A stretch of 64,000 nt of DNA, from contig DAOSOK010000006.1 of NCBI GenBank assembly GCA_035373905.1, forward strand, positions 62,001 to 126,000, read 5' to 3'. The stretch is from Candidatus Ozemobacteraceae bacterium. Its GTDB lineage: Bacteria > Muiribacteriota > Ozemobacteria > Ozemobacterales > Ozemobacteraceae. Below, one piece after another: positions 39,553-48,796 of the stretch (position 1 is its first letter; each line of letters opens with the position of its first letter). The position numbers were made by a program, and so were the translations under genes. The notes under the pieces were generated by a model. The model did not search any database and was not told where the DNA came from. It saw only the letters and a list, made by a program, of their open reading frames with translations.

Positions 39553-42082
39553 GTTCGTATTTCCAGTCGAATTTTCCGACACCCCCGGTGACGATCTTGG
39601 CGACGAACATCTCGTCCATCAGGGTCGGCCGGTCCTTCCGCCAGATCGAATTCAGGGGGTTGTATTCTATCACGTTGGTGCCGGGGGTCCGGAAGGCGTT
39701 GTCGAGGTTGAGAGACGGCGTGACGACCTGGCCCCTGATCCTGACGCTCTTGGATCCCGAGACCACGATCGGCTCGCTCACGGAAATAAGATTCGCCTCG
39801 ATATAGCACGGGTCGTTCGCCGCGGTCGAGGTGTCGATGACGATGCGGGGTGCGACGATGGTCATCATGTCCCGCTCGGGGTTGGCGTCGATGCTCGTCG
39901 CTCCGCCGCCCGCGGCGGCCGGGTAGAAGTCGCCCAGAATGACGACGGGGCCGCCGCCCATCATCGGGCTGGAGTAAATGACCCCGTGGCCACGGAACTT
40001 GAGGTTGTTCAGCTTCAGTTCCTCGGAATCGTTCAGCGCGAGAATGCCGTTCAGCTCGAGGGCCTGTCCCTTCGCTCCGGCCAGATACTGGCGCACGTCG
40101 TTGATGTATTTGAAATGGAACCGGTCATACACCGTTCCGCCGATCGAGATCGTCGTGCGGCCGCGGAAGAAATCCTCGGTGCTTCTCGGAATGAAATAAA
40201 AATCCAACAGGTATGCTTCGGAGGGGTCGGGAATGGCATGCCACAGATCCCCCTCGAAATACTGCCGAACCGGAGACTGGCTGACGATGCTGCTCAGATC
40301 GGAGCTCATCCCCGGATAGGGCTCATTCGCAAGAAACGGCACCAGATGTTTGGCGAGAGGCCCCGCATAGATTTCCTGTTTTCCGGCGATGCGCTGGATC
40401 ATGTTTCCGAGGCCGGCATTGTACGGCTCGACCCCGGCGTCGCTCATGAACTTCTGGTATTTTTTCATTTCCTTGAGGCCGTCGGGAATGTCGTCCCAGT
40501 TGTCGTAGAGCGCCTGGGCATGGTCTTTCGGAACGCCGAACATGGTGAACAGCGTCAAGGCCTGCGTGGCGGTCAGGTTCGTGCCTGGTTTTATCTCCGG
40601 GGGTATGGGAATCGGGGGCGGCGAGCCGTCGGATCCCGGGTCGATGTTGATGAAGGGAAGTTCGAGTCGCTTGTTTTTCTTCGTCATGATCGACACGATG
40701 CGATAGTACATGCGCCACACCTGGCCGTAGACGAGGGTCGGCGAGATGTTTCGGGTATTGATGCGTCCGTCTTTCGGCGAAGCGGGTTTTCCCTCGAGTT
40801 CCGCCGTCCCGAAAAGGTCGAGGCCGCTGTTGGCAGGCTCGGGATACAGCCGTTCGAGAAGCAGCCGTTCGTTGGGGGATGTCGCGGCTTTCAGCCGCTG
40901 GTTCCGGTAGTTGTTGAACGAGATCATCGCGTTGCCGAAGGTCGGTTCGCCCAGCGTTTCTTTCGTATCGGTCAGGATCTTGTCTGCCCCCACGTTGATG
41001 AGGCGCACCCTGGTATCGTTGCTCCAGCCCGTCCAGAGGCCCAGAACGCCATCCTTGGTCTTTTCCTGGCCCTGAAGCTCCATGTATTTCTTGACGTAGT
41101 CCTTCATGCCGACCCATTCCCCGCCCTCCGCGCTCGGGATGACGTCGAACTTGAGGAACAGGTTTTCCTGGGCGTTCAGCGGCCGCCGTGAGTCGCCGGC
41201 GTCGGATTTCATCTCAGTCAGCAGCTTCGTGCCGTTCGTCGACTGGAGAATGATCGAGGGCGGCATGTTGGCGGTGGGGTCCTGGCCGAGGTAGACGCGC
41301 CCCGGCGGCACCTGAGCTTCATATCCATTGATGGCCAGGGCGTTTTCCCAGTAGGAGACGTTGTCGACCGCGTCGAACTTTTCCTGGCCGGGCAGAGATC
41401 GCCAGCCGTGGTCGAGCCGCAGGTTTTTTGGCTGGGCCCCGATGTCCGAGGGCGAGTTGTTGAAGAACGAGTCGCCGAACACCGTGCCGTCCTTCACGAA
41501 GAGCGTGAAGTAGTTGAACGGCGGCACGAACGTCTTCACGACGCGGATAAGGAAGGTAAGCGTCACGCGCGCCGACTTCCCGCGATAAATCACCTTGGCG
41601 TTCACCGTCAGCTCGCCCTGTTTTTCCTTCTCCTCTTTTTTGAGGTTGTACAGGGTCTTGTTGCCGGATTTCGCCTCGACGCCGTTGATGTGCTTCAGGA
41701 TGATCTTGGCATCGACCAGGAAGCCGCGATCGATGGAGATGCCGTAAATCTGCTTCGCCGTCTCGCGGGTGTAGGTCGTCAATCGCGCCACTTGGGCGGC
41801 GTCGAGCGGAATCTCGTCTTCGACTTTCGTGTTGCGGGCGCGAAGAACTTTATAGAGCTGATTATTGTTGTCATCGTTATTCAACGAGTGCTTCAGGCGC
41901 GCGACGAACTCCTCGACCGCCGATTCGGCGAGGTTGAACGCGACCTCGGATTCGTAGGACACCGCCGAAGAGAAATCCTCCGAGCCGGTGAAATACGTGA
42001 TGGAAAACCCGAGAATGAACAGGACGGTCAATGCCGTCAGGGCCATGAGGAATACCGAGCCGCGGCGGTCAGTTCGCGTCAT
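39545..42082 (-). CDS. Very large GspK/PilX-like minor pseudopilin, group A
   Basis: At 845 residues this is far larger than GspK (about 330) or PilX (about 170). It begins RRGSVFLMALTALTVLFILG, a class III-like signal and N-helix without Glu5 as in GspK. The FNLAESAVEEFVARL motif typical of the PilX/GspK N-domain follows. A long beta-rich body contains NARVIYRGKS-type segments and late repeats suggestive of a beta-solenoid (LELNGILALNDSEELKLNNL; SEPIVVSGSKSVRIRGQVV). It might cap a pseudopilus tip or display an adhesive head. It overlaps the upstream lipoprotein by 14 bases and has a relative at 57842-59935. Confidence 0.75.
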   Translation of the reverse strand: MTRTDRRGSVFLMALTALTVLFILGFSITYFTGSEDFSSAVSYESEVAFNLAESAVEEFVARLKHSLNNDDNNNQLYKVLRARNTKVEDEIPLDAAQVARLTTYTRETAKQIYGISIDRGFLVDAKIILKHINGVEAKSGNKTLYNLKKEEKEKQGELTVNAKVIYRGKSARVTLTFLIRVVKTFVPPFNYFTLFVKDGTVFGDSFFNNSPSDIGAQPKNLRLDHGWRSLPGQEKFDAVDNVSYWENALAINGYEAQVPPGRVYLGQDPTANMPPSIILQSTNGTKLLTEMKSDAGDSRRPLNAQENLFLKFDVIPSAEGGEWVGMKDYVKKYMELQGQEKTKDGVLGLWTGWSNDTRVRLINVGADKILTDTKETLGEPTFGNAMISFNNYRNQRLKAATSPNERLLLERLYPEPANSGLDLFGTAELEGKPASPKDGRINTRNISPTLVYGQVWRMYYRIVSIMTKKNKRLELPFINIDPGSDGSPPPIPIPPEIKPGTNLTATQALTLFTMFGVPKDHAQALYDNWDDIPDGLKEMKKYQKFMSDAGVEPYNAGLGNMIQRIAGKQEIYAGPLAKHLVPFLANEPYPGMSSDLSSIVSQSPVRQYFEGDLWHAIPDPSEAYLLDFYFIPRSTEDFFRGRTTISIGGTVYDRFHFKYINDVRQYLAGAKGQALELNGILALNDSEELKLNNLKFRGHGVIYSSPMMGGGPVVILGDFYPAAAGGGATSIDANPERDMMTIVAPRIVIDTSTAANDPCYIEANLISVSEPIVVSGSKSVRIRGQVVTPSLNLDNAFRTPGTNVIEYNPLNSIWRKDRPTLMDEMFVAKIVTGGVGKFDWKYEHD

Positions 42083-42656
42083 AACGGCCCCCTGCCCGAT
42101 CGATGCTCATCTTGATGATCTCCGCGTTCGCCGTGCCGTCTTCGAAGGCGGCGCGGAACCGCGGATCTTTCTGCACGTCCTCCATGCTTTTCAGCATCTG
42201 GTTCATGGCTTCTTTTCTGCGATTCACATCGTTCATGCGATGGAAAATCATGGCTTTGAGATAACTCGTCCGCATCGTCACGTTCGGATCCCGGGGGTTG
42301 TCGCGCTCGATCCGGTCGACCTCGCGAAGCGCCCCCTCATGGTTTCCGCCTTTCATCATGGCGGAGATCCGTTCCAGATCGGCCACGATCTTCTCCTCAC
42401 GCTTTCTGGCCTCGATGACGGCGGGAGGCTCCGCGGAGACAGAACGAAGCGTCGGGGTCTGGCGAGAGCCATTCCCCGATGCGGAGCCTCTGGAAGGTTC
42501 GGCTCGGTCCCGGGCCTGCTTCGTAGTTGCCCGGTCAGAGGGTCGTCCCGCGAAGCGGCAACCGGCAGTGCCCGCCGCGAGGAGGCACAGCCAGACCAGG
42601 CAGACAGCCGCGAGTCGCCGGGAAGGCGCGGCGGCGGATGGTGCGATGCAATGCAT
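42069..42656 (-). CDS. Lipoprotein upstream of pseudopilin group A
   Basis: The start is set at the ATG at 42656, giving 195 residues with a lipoprotein-like signal ending AAGTAGC (C33); ATG or GTG starts further upstream are possible and no strong ribosome site is visible. After a disordered Ser/Arg-rich stretch, residues 100-195 are helical with a single TPR-like pair (ISAMMKGGNHEGALREVDRI; RTSYLKAMIFHRMNDVNRRK). A pilotin-like or assembly role for the group A pseudopilins can be imagined, but the family is not recognised. Confidence 0.65.
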   Translation of the reverse strand: MHCIAPSAAAPSRRLAAVCLVWLCLLAAGTAGCRFAGRPSDRATTKQARDRAEPSRGSASGNGSRQTPTLRSVSAEPPAVIEARKREEKIVADLERISAMMKGGNHEGALREVDRIERDNPRDPNVTMRTSYLKAMIFHRMNDVNRRKEAMNQMLKSMEDVQKDPRFRAAFEDGTANAEIIKMSIDRAGGRYDAN

Positions 42657-42742
42657 GTATCTTGTTACTGTACCCGATTCACATGGGGAAGTCAACGATA
42701 CGCGCCTTGACAAGCCGTCTCACCTCTGGATATCATCTCCGC

Positions 42743-43558
42743 ATGAATATGACAGCCATGCTCCGGGCTTCTGCCCTCCCCGTTTGCCGCACGCTTCTCC
42801 CGCTGGTCGCCGCCGTCCTCCTCGTGACGGGGCCTGCCCCGTCCGCGCACGCGAAGGAGAAGAAGAAAAAGACCGCCGAAGCGGCGGCTCCGTCGTCGCA
42901 CCGGTTCTTTGCCTTCGACGACGCACCCTACTACACGTCCCCCGACAAACGCATCGGCGTGAAGCTGCTCATCGACTCGGCGAAGGTCGGGCCGACCCTC
43001 ACCGCGCTCCAGCACCTGACCATGCTGCCGACCGCGGCCATCAAGAGTCACCGGCACGTGTACGTGACCGAGGCCGTGTACGTTCTCAAAGGCAACCTCA
43101 CGCTCCGCATCGATAAGGAAGTCAAGGTCATGGGACCCAACTCGGTCGCGTATATTCCCCCGCAGACGTTTCATGAATACCTGAACGACTCGGGTGACGT
43201 GGTCGAGTTCCTCCAGTATTACTCCCCCGCGGGTCCCGAAGAGGAGTACCGAAACTGGGAACGGCCAGACGCCCCGAAGAAAGTCGCCCAGGCGGCCGCC
43301 GCCGAACCCACAACCCCGGCCGCGATCGTCCGCCCTCCGCTCCCGCCCGTCCCCGGAAGCCCCCGGCCGCTCCTCGGCGCGGTCCATGACGAATCCCAGG
43401 CCGAAACAGCCGCTCCGCCCACAGCTCCGACGGCGTCTCCGGACACCATCAAGGCCGTCCCCGCCAAGCCCGGCAAGCTCGAGTTCAGGCTCAAGCAGGC
43501 GACCGGCTCCGTGAAGCTCGAGACACCGGTAAAGCCGGCGACGAAGGCTTCGAAGTAA
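42743..43558 (+). CDS. Exported cupin-domain protein
   Basis: The ATG at 42743 opens a signal peptide (LLPLVAAVLLVTGPAPSAHA) and a 271-residue protein. Residues 85-165 are a single cupin: SHRHVYVTEAVYVLKGNLTL with metal ligands H103, H105 and E110, then YIPPQTFHEYLNDSGD with H144. The C-terminal 100 residues are Pro/Ala-rich and probably disordered. Cupins span many functions, so only metal or small-molecule binding in the periplasm can be suggested. It is divergent from the group A lipoprotein and is followed six bases later by a TPR gene. Confidence 0.8.
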   Translation: MNMTAMLRASALPVCRTLLPLVAAVLLVTGPAPSAHAKEKKKKTAEAAAPSSHRFFAFDDAPYYTSPDKRIGVKLLIDSAKVGPTLTALQHLTMLPTAAIKSHRHVYVTEAVYVLKGNLTLRIDKEVKVMGPNSVAYIPPQTFHEYLNDSGDVVEFLQYYSPAGPEEEYRNWERPDAPKKVAQAAAAEPTTPAAIVRPPLPPVPGSPRPLLGAVHDESQAETAAPPTAPTASPDTIKAVPAKPGKLEFRLKQATGSVKLETPVKPATKASK

Positions 43559-43563
43559 GCATC

Positions 43564-44325
43564 GTGAGTCTTACCGACCGCCCCCGCTCGTATTTCAGCC
43601 CGGGTCTCCTCGATGAATCGATCGAGGAAAACCGGAAGAAGCTTGCGGCCGATCACGGCAACCACCTCATCAGGCATGGTCTTGCCAACTCGCTGCTGAA
43701 AGCAGGCCGCGTCGAGGAAGCGCTGGCGGAGTACAAGCTGTGCGTCGAACAGAACCCTTCCCCCGAATACCTAATGAACTACGGAAAGTGCCTGCTGAAC
43801 GCCGGCCGGTATGAAGACGCCGTCGCGACATTCCAGCGGGTGATCCAGGCGAATCTGCGCTGGCCCGACGCGTATTTTCACCTTGGACGGGCGTACCGCG
43901 GCCTCGGAGATCTCGCGAAGTCGGCCGAAATGCTGCGGGAAGCTGTTTCCCTGCATCCGAAATATCGCGAGGCCATCAACGAGCTCGCCCAGATTCTCGA
44001 GGAGCAGGGCCATCGCGAGGAGGCCCTCGTCGAATACAAGAAAGTGATCGCCCTGTTCTTCGGCGAATACCAGTTCGAGGACACCGACGCCTACGATTAT
44101 GAGTTGTCCGTTCTTTTCGACAGTCCGGAACTGGTCGAAGAATCGATCCGCCAACTCAGGCAGTTCGTCCAGAAGTATCCGGGATACGCGGACGGGCATT
44201 ACAAGCTTGGCCAGGCGCTCGAGGCGAAGGGCCTGGCGAACGAGGCGATGCTCGCCTTCCGGCGAGCCCTCGAGATCAACCCCCGGTATGAGAGTGCCCG
44301 GCGACGGTTCTGGAAACGCTCTTGA
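43564..44325 (+). CDS. TPR-repeat protein
   Basis: This 253-residue soluble protein has at least five tetratricopeptide repeats (for example NHLIRHGLANSLLKAGRVEE; PEYLMNYGKCLLNAGRYEDA; PDAYFHLGRAYRGLGDLAKS; ADGHYKLGQALEAKGLANEA). It starts at GTG with no signal peptide. It lies between the cupin gene and the pilus ATPase on the same strand. TPR proteins often scaffold pilus or secretion complexes (PilF-like), but without a lipobox this one would be cytoplasmic. Confidence 0.8.
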   Translation: MSLTDRPRSYFSPGLLDESIEENRKKLAADHGNHLIRHGLANSLLKAGRVEEALAEYKLCVEQNPSPEYLMNYGKCLLNAGRYEDAVATFQRVIQANLRWPDAYFHLGRAYRGLGDLAKSAEMLREAVSLHPKYREAINELAQILEEQGHREEALVEYKKVIALFFGEYQFEDTDAYDYELSVLFDSPELVEESIRQLRQFVQKYPGYADGHYKLGQALEAKGLANEAMLAFRRALEINPRYESARRRFWKRS

Positions 44326-44378
44326 ATGATCGGCACGCCGGGGCCGCGCACGTATAGCATTCGATATACTGGAGTATC

Positions 44379-46133
44379 ATGACGATGCAGGCCAAGGCTC
44401 AAACGGCGCCTCGGAAGCGGCTCGGCGATACGCTCGTCGAGGCGGGCCTGATATCGGCCGACCAGCTGAAAGAAGCGCTGCAGAAGCAGAAAGCCCTCGG
44501 TCTGCGGCTCGGAAAGGTGCTCGTTCTACTCGGCATGGCGACCGAGGAGAGCATCGCCGTCACCCTCGCCCGGCAGATGAACATCCCGTTCCTCGACCTG
44601 AACTCGCTGACCATCCGCCCCGAAGTCCTGACGACAATCCCCGAAGGCATCGTGCGCAGTCACACGCTGCTCCCGATCTCGCTCGAGGGAAACCGCCTGC
44701 AGGTCTCAATGTCCGACCCGCTGGACGTCTTCATCATCGACGAGATCAACTACCAGACCGGGTATGAGATCGTCGTCGGCATCAGCCCCGAGTCGCAGCT
44801 CGAGGCGGCGATCCGGCACTATTACGGCACGAGCGAAACGCTTCAGGCAGCCGTCGACACCCTCGCGGCCGAGAGGCGCGACGAGGTGAAGCGTCTCGAC
44901 GAAAGTTTCTTCACGACGTTCGACATCGGCGAGGGCGACCAGGCGGCGGCGCCGATCATCAACCTCGTCAATACCGTCATCCAGCAGGCAATCGCCGACC
45001 GGGCGAGCGACATCCATATCGAGCCCGACGAAGAGGTGATCCGGGTCCGGTATCGGCTCGACGGCATCCTGAACGAGCTGATGAAGGCGCCGAAGTCGAT
45101 CCAGAACGAACTGATCTCGCGTCTCAAACTGATGGCCCAAATGGACATCTCCGAAAAACGCCTTCCCCAGGACGGCCGCATCAAGGTCAAGGTGAAGGAC
45201 TCCTCGATCGATCTGCGCGTCTCGGCGCTTCCGACGGTTTTCGGCGAAAAAATAGTTATTCGTATATTAGACAAGAGCCGGATGCAGCTCACGCTCGACC
45301 AGGTCGGCTTCGACGAAGAACTGCTCGAGCAGTTCAAGGCGATCTCGCTCTCGCCGAACGGCATCTTCCTGATGACCGGCCCGACCGGCTCGGGCAAGAC
45401 CTCGACGCTGTACGCCGCGATCAACTTCATCCGGAACGGCCAGGTCAACATCACGACCGTCGAGGACCCCGTCGAGTATCTGATCCCGAGCATCAACCAG
45501 GTGCAGGTGCGACCGGACATCGGCCTCACGTTCGCCCGCACGCTCCGGTCGATCCTGCGCCAGGACCCGAACGTGATTCTCATCGGCGAAATCCGCGACT
45601 TCGAGACCGCCCAGATCGCAATCGAGTCGGCCCTGACCGGCCACCTCGTCTTCTCGACGCTGCACACGAACGATGCCGCGTCGGCCGTGACCCGCCTGAT
45701 CGAGATGGGCGTCGAGCCGTATCTGGTCGCCTCGGCCGTCATTGGGGTCGGGGCGCAACGGCTCGTGCGGCGCATCTGCCCATCCTGCCGCGTTTCGTAT
45801 CTGCCCGACGCCGCCGCGAAGGCGCTGTTCGCCGGCAGTTCCGTCGCCCCCGAGTCGCTCACGCGCGGCACGGGCTGCCTGACCTGCCGTCGCACCGGCT
45901 ACGTCGGCCGCACGGCGATCCACGAGATCATGACACTGAACGACGAGATTCACGCGCTCATCCTGAACTCGTCGCCGGCCCGCACGATCCGCAAGGCCGC
46001 CGTCGCCTCCGGCATGCGCACGATGCGCGAGGACGGGCTTCGCAAGGTGGTGCGCGGCGTCACGACCGTCGACGAGGTGATGCGCCTGACCCGACGCGAG
46101 GAAGGCGAGCTTCCGCCGGTCACCGGGCGATGA
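44379..46133 (+). CDS. Type II secretion / type IV pilus assembly ATPase (GspE/PilB)
   Basis: This cytoplasmic hexameric ATPase drives pseudopilus assembly. The N-terminal MshEN-type domain (residues 14-150: RLGDTLVEAGLISADQLKEA; FLDLNSLTIRPEVLTTIPEG) is followed by the N2 domain (ASDIHIEPDEEVIRVRYRLD). The RecA core has Walker A GPTGSGKT (about 334-341), the Asp box TTVEDPVEY, Walker B ILIGEIRDFETAQIA and the His box STLHTNDA. The zinc-binding CPSC (near 467) and CLTC (near 502) are present. At 584 residues it is full length. TGGAGT precedes the ATG. The platform protein gene overlaps by four bases. Confidence 0.96.
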   Translation: MTMQAKAQTAPRKRLGDTLVEAGLISADQLKEALQKQKALGLRLGKVLVLLGMATEESIAVTLARQMNIPFLDLNSLTIRPEVLTTIPEGIVRSHTLLPISLEGNRLQVSMSDPLDVFIIDEINYQTGYEIVVGISPESQLEAAIRHYYGTSETLQAAVDTLAAERRDEVKRLDESFFTTFDIGEGDQAAAPIINLVNTVIQQAIADRASDIHIEPDEEVIRVRYRLDGILNELMKAPKSIQNELISRLKLMAQMDISEKRLPQDGRIKVKVKDSSIDLRVSALPTVFGEKIVIRILDKSRMQLTLDQVGFDEELLEQFKAISLSPNGIFLMTGPTGSGKTSTLYAAINFIRNGQVNITTVEDPVEYLIPSINQVQVRPDIGLTFARTLRSILRQDPNVILIGEIRDFETAQIAIESALTGHLVFSTLHTNDAASAVTRLIEMGVEPYLVASAVIGVGAQRLVRRICPSCRVSYLPDAAAKALFAGSSVAPESLTRGTGCLTCRRTGYVGRTAIHEIMTLNDEIHALILNSSPARTIRKAAVASGMRTMREDGLRKVVRGVTTVDEVMRLTRREEGELPPVTGR

Positions 46134-47350
46134 GTCAGCGCAGATTCACCTACCAGGCGCTCGACGCTCGCGGGAAACAGTTCAACGGCGTCATGGAGGC
46201 GACCACCCAGGAGGAAGTCGGCTCCTGGCTGTCCGACCGCCAGTATTACGTGCTCGACATCGCCGAGGCGCCGATAGCCACGCTCGTCGCCGAGGCGGAA
46301 CGCGCGACGCTCTCGGTCTCGCAGGCTGACATGAACTACTTCCTCATGCAGCTCTCGAGCCTTCTCAACGCGGGCTGCCCGCTGCTCCAAAGCCTGCAGG
46401 CCCTCCACCGCCAGCTCCCGACGGGGCCGCTCAAGGCTCTCCTGCAAGACATCAAGGAGAAAATCGAGTCGGGAAAATCCTTCTCCGACGCCCTGAAACT
46501 GCATCCGCGGGTGTTCTCGACGCTGTTCATCACGATGGTCGAGGTGGGCGAGGTCGGCGGCATTCTCGACGAAGTGCTCGAGCGATACGCGCAGATGTAC
46601 GACTCGATGTTCCGGATCCGGGCGAAAGTGCGCAACGCAATGATTTACCCGGCCATCCTCCTCACGATGACGCTCCTCGTCGGCTGGGCGCTGCTGGTGA
46701 AGGTGTTCCCGATGTTCATCGAGCAGGTCACCCGGCAGGGGCAGGTTCTCCCTCTTCCGACACAGATCGTCATCATCCTGTCGAACTTCCTGAGCGGCAA
46801 CTCTCTTTATATACTTATTGGATTTATATTATTCATATTTTTATACCGGCAGATCGGCCGGACTGCGGCGGGCGGGCGGTATCTGAGTTCCCTGACGCTC
46901 GCCATTCCGCTCGCCGGGAGTCTCGCCCGGCAGTTCCAGCTTGCCCTGTTCGCCAGAACGCTCGGCACGCTTCTCAAGTGCGGCGTTCCGATTCTCACAT
47001 CGTTGGGGGCCGTGGAGAAGATCCTGACGAACCCCCTCTACCAACTCGCGCTCGCCGAGATCAAGGCGGGGGTCGCGCGGGGCGAGTCGGTCTCGGCCGG
47101 CATGGGAAAGCGGCGCGACCTGTTTCCCGACAGCCTCGTCCTGATGGCAGACGTCGGCGAGCGCGGCGGCAACATCGGCGCAATGCTCGAGAAAGCCGGC
47201 TTGATGTTCGAACGGAATCTCGAATCGACGATCGAGGCGCTCGTCGCGCTGATCCAGCCCTTTCTCGTCGTTTTTCTGGCGCTGTTCGTGGTTCTGCTGG
47301 TTCTGGCAATGTATATGCCGATGTTTGACATCATCAAGATGGTGCGTTAG
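46130..47350 (+). CDS. Inner-membrane platform protein (GspF/PilC)
   Basis: This protein links the ATPase to the pseudopilus. It opens RRFTYQALDARGKQFNGVME, the usual GspF start, and has the two T2SSF domains: PLLQSLQALHRQLPTGPLKA with FSTLFITMVEVGEVGGILDE, and LARQFQLALFARTLGTLLKC with FPDSLVLMADVGERGGNIGA. Three membrane segments lie near residues 175-195, 222-240 and 375-398. The middle span (46801-46845) is coded by an AT-rich island unlike the rest. Start and stop of neighbouring genes overlap (ATGA). Confidence 0.96.
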   Translation: MSQRRFTYQALDARGKQFNGVMEATTQEEVGSWLSDRQYYVLDIAEAPIATLVAEAERATLSVSQADMNYFLMQLSSLLNAGCPLLQSLQALHRQLPTGPLKALLQDIKEKIESGKSFSDALKLHPRVFSTLFITMVEVGEVGGILDEVLERYAQMYDSMFRIRAKVRNAMIYPAILLTMTLLVGWALLVKVFPMFIEQVTRQGQVLPLPTQIVIILSNFLSGNSLYILIGFILFIFLYRQIGRTAAGGRYLSSLTLAIPLAGSLARQFQLALFARTLGTLLKCGVPILTSLGAVEKILTNPLYQLALAEIKAGVARGESVSAGMGKRRDLFPDSLVLMADVGERGGNIGAMLEKAGLMFERNLESTIEALVALIQPFLVVFLALFVVLLVLAMYMPMFDIIKMVR

Positions 47351-47402
47351 ACTTCCTGCTGTACGCAGGTTCAGCCTGCCGACGCATCCTGGGAGGCTCT
47401 TC

Positions 47403-47918
47403 ATGACTCGGAACGGATTCACGCTCGTCGAACTGCTGATCGTCGTGCTCGTCATCGGCATTCTCGTTGCAATCGCCATTCCCCGCTATCAGAGCATCGC
47501 CGCGGTCGCCCGCGCGAAGTCGTGTCTTTCGAACCAGAAATCGATCGAAAGCCTGATCTCGCTCTGGGAAGCCAAGAACTTCGAACTCGACTCGGGCCGG
47601 AACCGCTACGCCTGGGTCGACCGTTCCGGCAACCTCCGCTGGAAGTATTCGAACGCGCTGCTGCAGCTCAACGACATCGCGAAGGACACCAAGCTGTTCA
47701 TCTGCCCCGAAGCGGCGAACCGCTGGGGATATGCCTGGCCGGGTTCGAGCTACCGGTTCTATAACACCGACAATACGGGCCTCTGGATCATCGGCTCCAC
47801 CGGCAGCATGGGCGGGCGAGGCGTCGTCTGCGCCCTCCGCCTTGGGCCGCGCTGGATCGGCATGAACGGGCAGATGGGCCCCGACGGCTCGAAGGACAGC
47901 GCTCACCACTACTGGTAA
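47403..47918 (+). CDS. Major pseudopilin (GspG/PilA-like), group B
   Basis: The ATG at 47403 follows GGGAGGCTCTTC and gives a short leader with prepilin site NG|FTLVELLIVVLVIGILVAI, a classic GspG/PilA N-helix ending AIPRYQSIAAVARAKSCLSN. The 171-residue protein has a C-terminal domain with RSGNLRWKYSNALLQLNDIA and LFICPEAANRWGYAWPGSSY. It would be the main subunit of the pseudopilus formed with the four minor pseudopilins that follow. Candidate disulfide cysteines occur at SCLSN and FICPE. Confidence 0.92.
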   Translation: MTRNGFTLVELLIVVLVIGILVAIAIPRYQSIAAVARAKSCLSNQKSIESLISLWEAKNFELDSGRNRYAWVDRSGNLRWKYSNALLQLNDIAKDTKLFICPEAANRWGYAWPGSSYRFYNTDNTGLWIIGSTGSMGGRGVVCALRLGPRWIGMNGQMGPDGSKDSAHHYW

Positions 47919-47954
47919 GCCGACCGACCGGCCGCCGGAGAAAGGCACGAAGCG

Positions 47955-48416
47955 ATGCCGAACGGCGTTCGAGGTATCGGGGCGAGAGCGGCCTTCACGC
48001 TCCTGGAGGTTCTGATCGTCCTGCTGACACTCGGCATCCTGACCGGAGCCGGCATCCGATTTTATGCGTCGTTGACGCGCGACACCCGCATGCGAACCGC
48101 CACTGATCATCTGAATGCTTTCGTTGCAGCCTGCCGGCGGCGGGCGTGCGAACGCGGGCTTCCCGTGCGGCTTTCCGGCGACGGACGCCGGATATCGGCC
48201 GTCGATGCGCCGGGGCTCGCGTTCGACGGTACGGGCTGGACAGACGATTCGAAGCGCCTGCTGGGCGGCCTGACGTTCGACGGGAACCGCGTCATCGATG
48301 CCGGAGGCCACCCGATCGCATCGCTTTCTCTCGCGTTCGAACTTCCCGGCGGCGGCCTGCAGCCGGTGACGGTGGAGCTGCCGGCGTCGAACCGGTCAGT
48401 CCAGGCGGCCCCATGA
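47955..48416 (+). CDS. GspH-like minor pseudopilin, group B
   Basis: The 153-residue protein has prepilin site RAA|FTLLEVLIVLLTLGILTG, with Ala at -1, followed by RFYASLTRDTRMRTATDHLN and CRRRACERGLPVRLSGDGRR, the pattern of GspH/FimT. Its stop overlaps the next ATG by four bases, so the minor pseudopilins are translated as a coupled set. Confidence 0.9.
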   Translation: MPNGVRGIGARAAFTLLEVLIVLLTLGILTGAGIRFYASLTRDTRMRTATDHLNAFVAACRRRACERGLPVRLSGDGRRISAVDAPGLAFDGTGWTDDSKRLLGGLTFDGNRVIDAGGHPIASLSLAFELPGGGLQPVTVELPASNRSVQAAP

Positions 48417-48796
48417 CGAAAACGAACGGATTTTCCCTGCCGGAGATCCTGCTGGCTCTCCTGGTGATGTCGGGCGCCCTCGTGAGCCTGATGGGCGGCC
48501 TTCGCGGCGCGGAGGCGCTCGAGCGCCGGGCCGCGTTCGAAGAACGCGCCGCGGCGTATGCCGAACGCGAGATCGAGCTTCTGAAGAACGATCTGCAGGC
48601 CGGACTCCGTCCGGGCGGCCCGGCGCACAGCCGCGGCCGGTTCCGCCTGCCGGGCGGCTGGAAAACCAGCCTGGCCTGGACGCCCCAGCCAGGCGAGCCG
48701 AGCATCAGGCTCGCCTGCACGGTCGAATCGGGGGACAACCGCCTGGCGGTCGAATCCTTTCTCTTCCTTCCGGAAAGCGGGAGGGCCGTCCGATGA
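48413..48796 (+). CDS. GspI-like minor pseudopilin, group B
   Basis: The start is the ATG at 48413, in the ATGA overlap with the gspH-like gene, giving 127 residues. The prepilin site is NG|FSLPEILLALLVMSGALVS with Glu at +5. The helix continues EERAAAYAEREIELLKNDLQ, followed by a small domain (WKTSLAWTPQPGEPSIRLAC). Length and gene order match GspI/PilV. It is coupled to the next gene. Confidence 0.88.
   Translation: MTKTNGFSLPEILLALLVMSGALVSLMGGLRGAEALERRAAFEERAAAYAEREIELLKNDLQAGLRPGGPAHSRGRFRLPGGWKTSLAWTPQPGEPSIRLACTVESGDNRLAVESFLFLPESGRAVR

Noticed and set aside
39473..41191. A 572-codon plus-strand open frame across the 845-residue pseudopilin-like gene
   Set aside because: The minus-strand product has a clear N-helix and coupled neighbours; the plus frame is a shadow.
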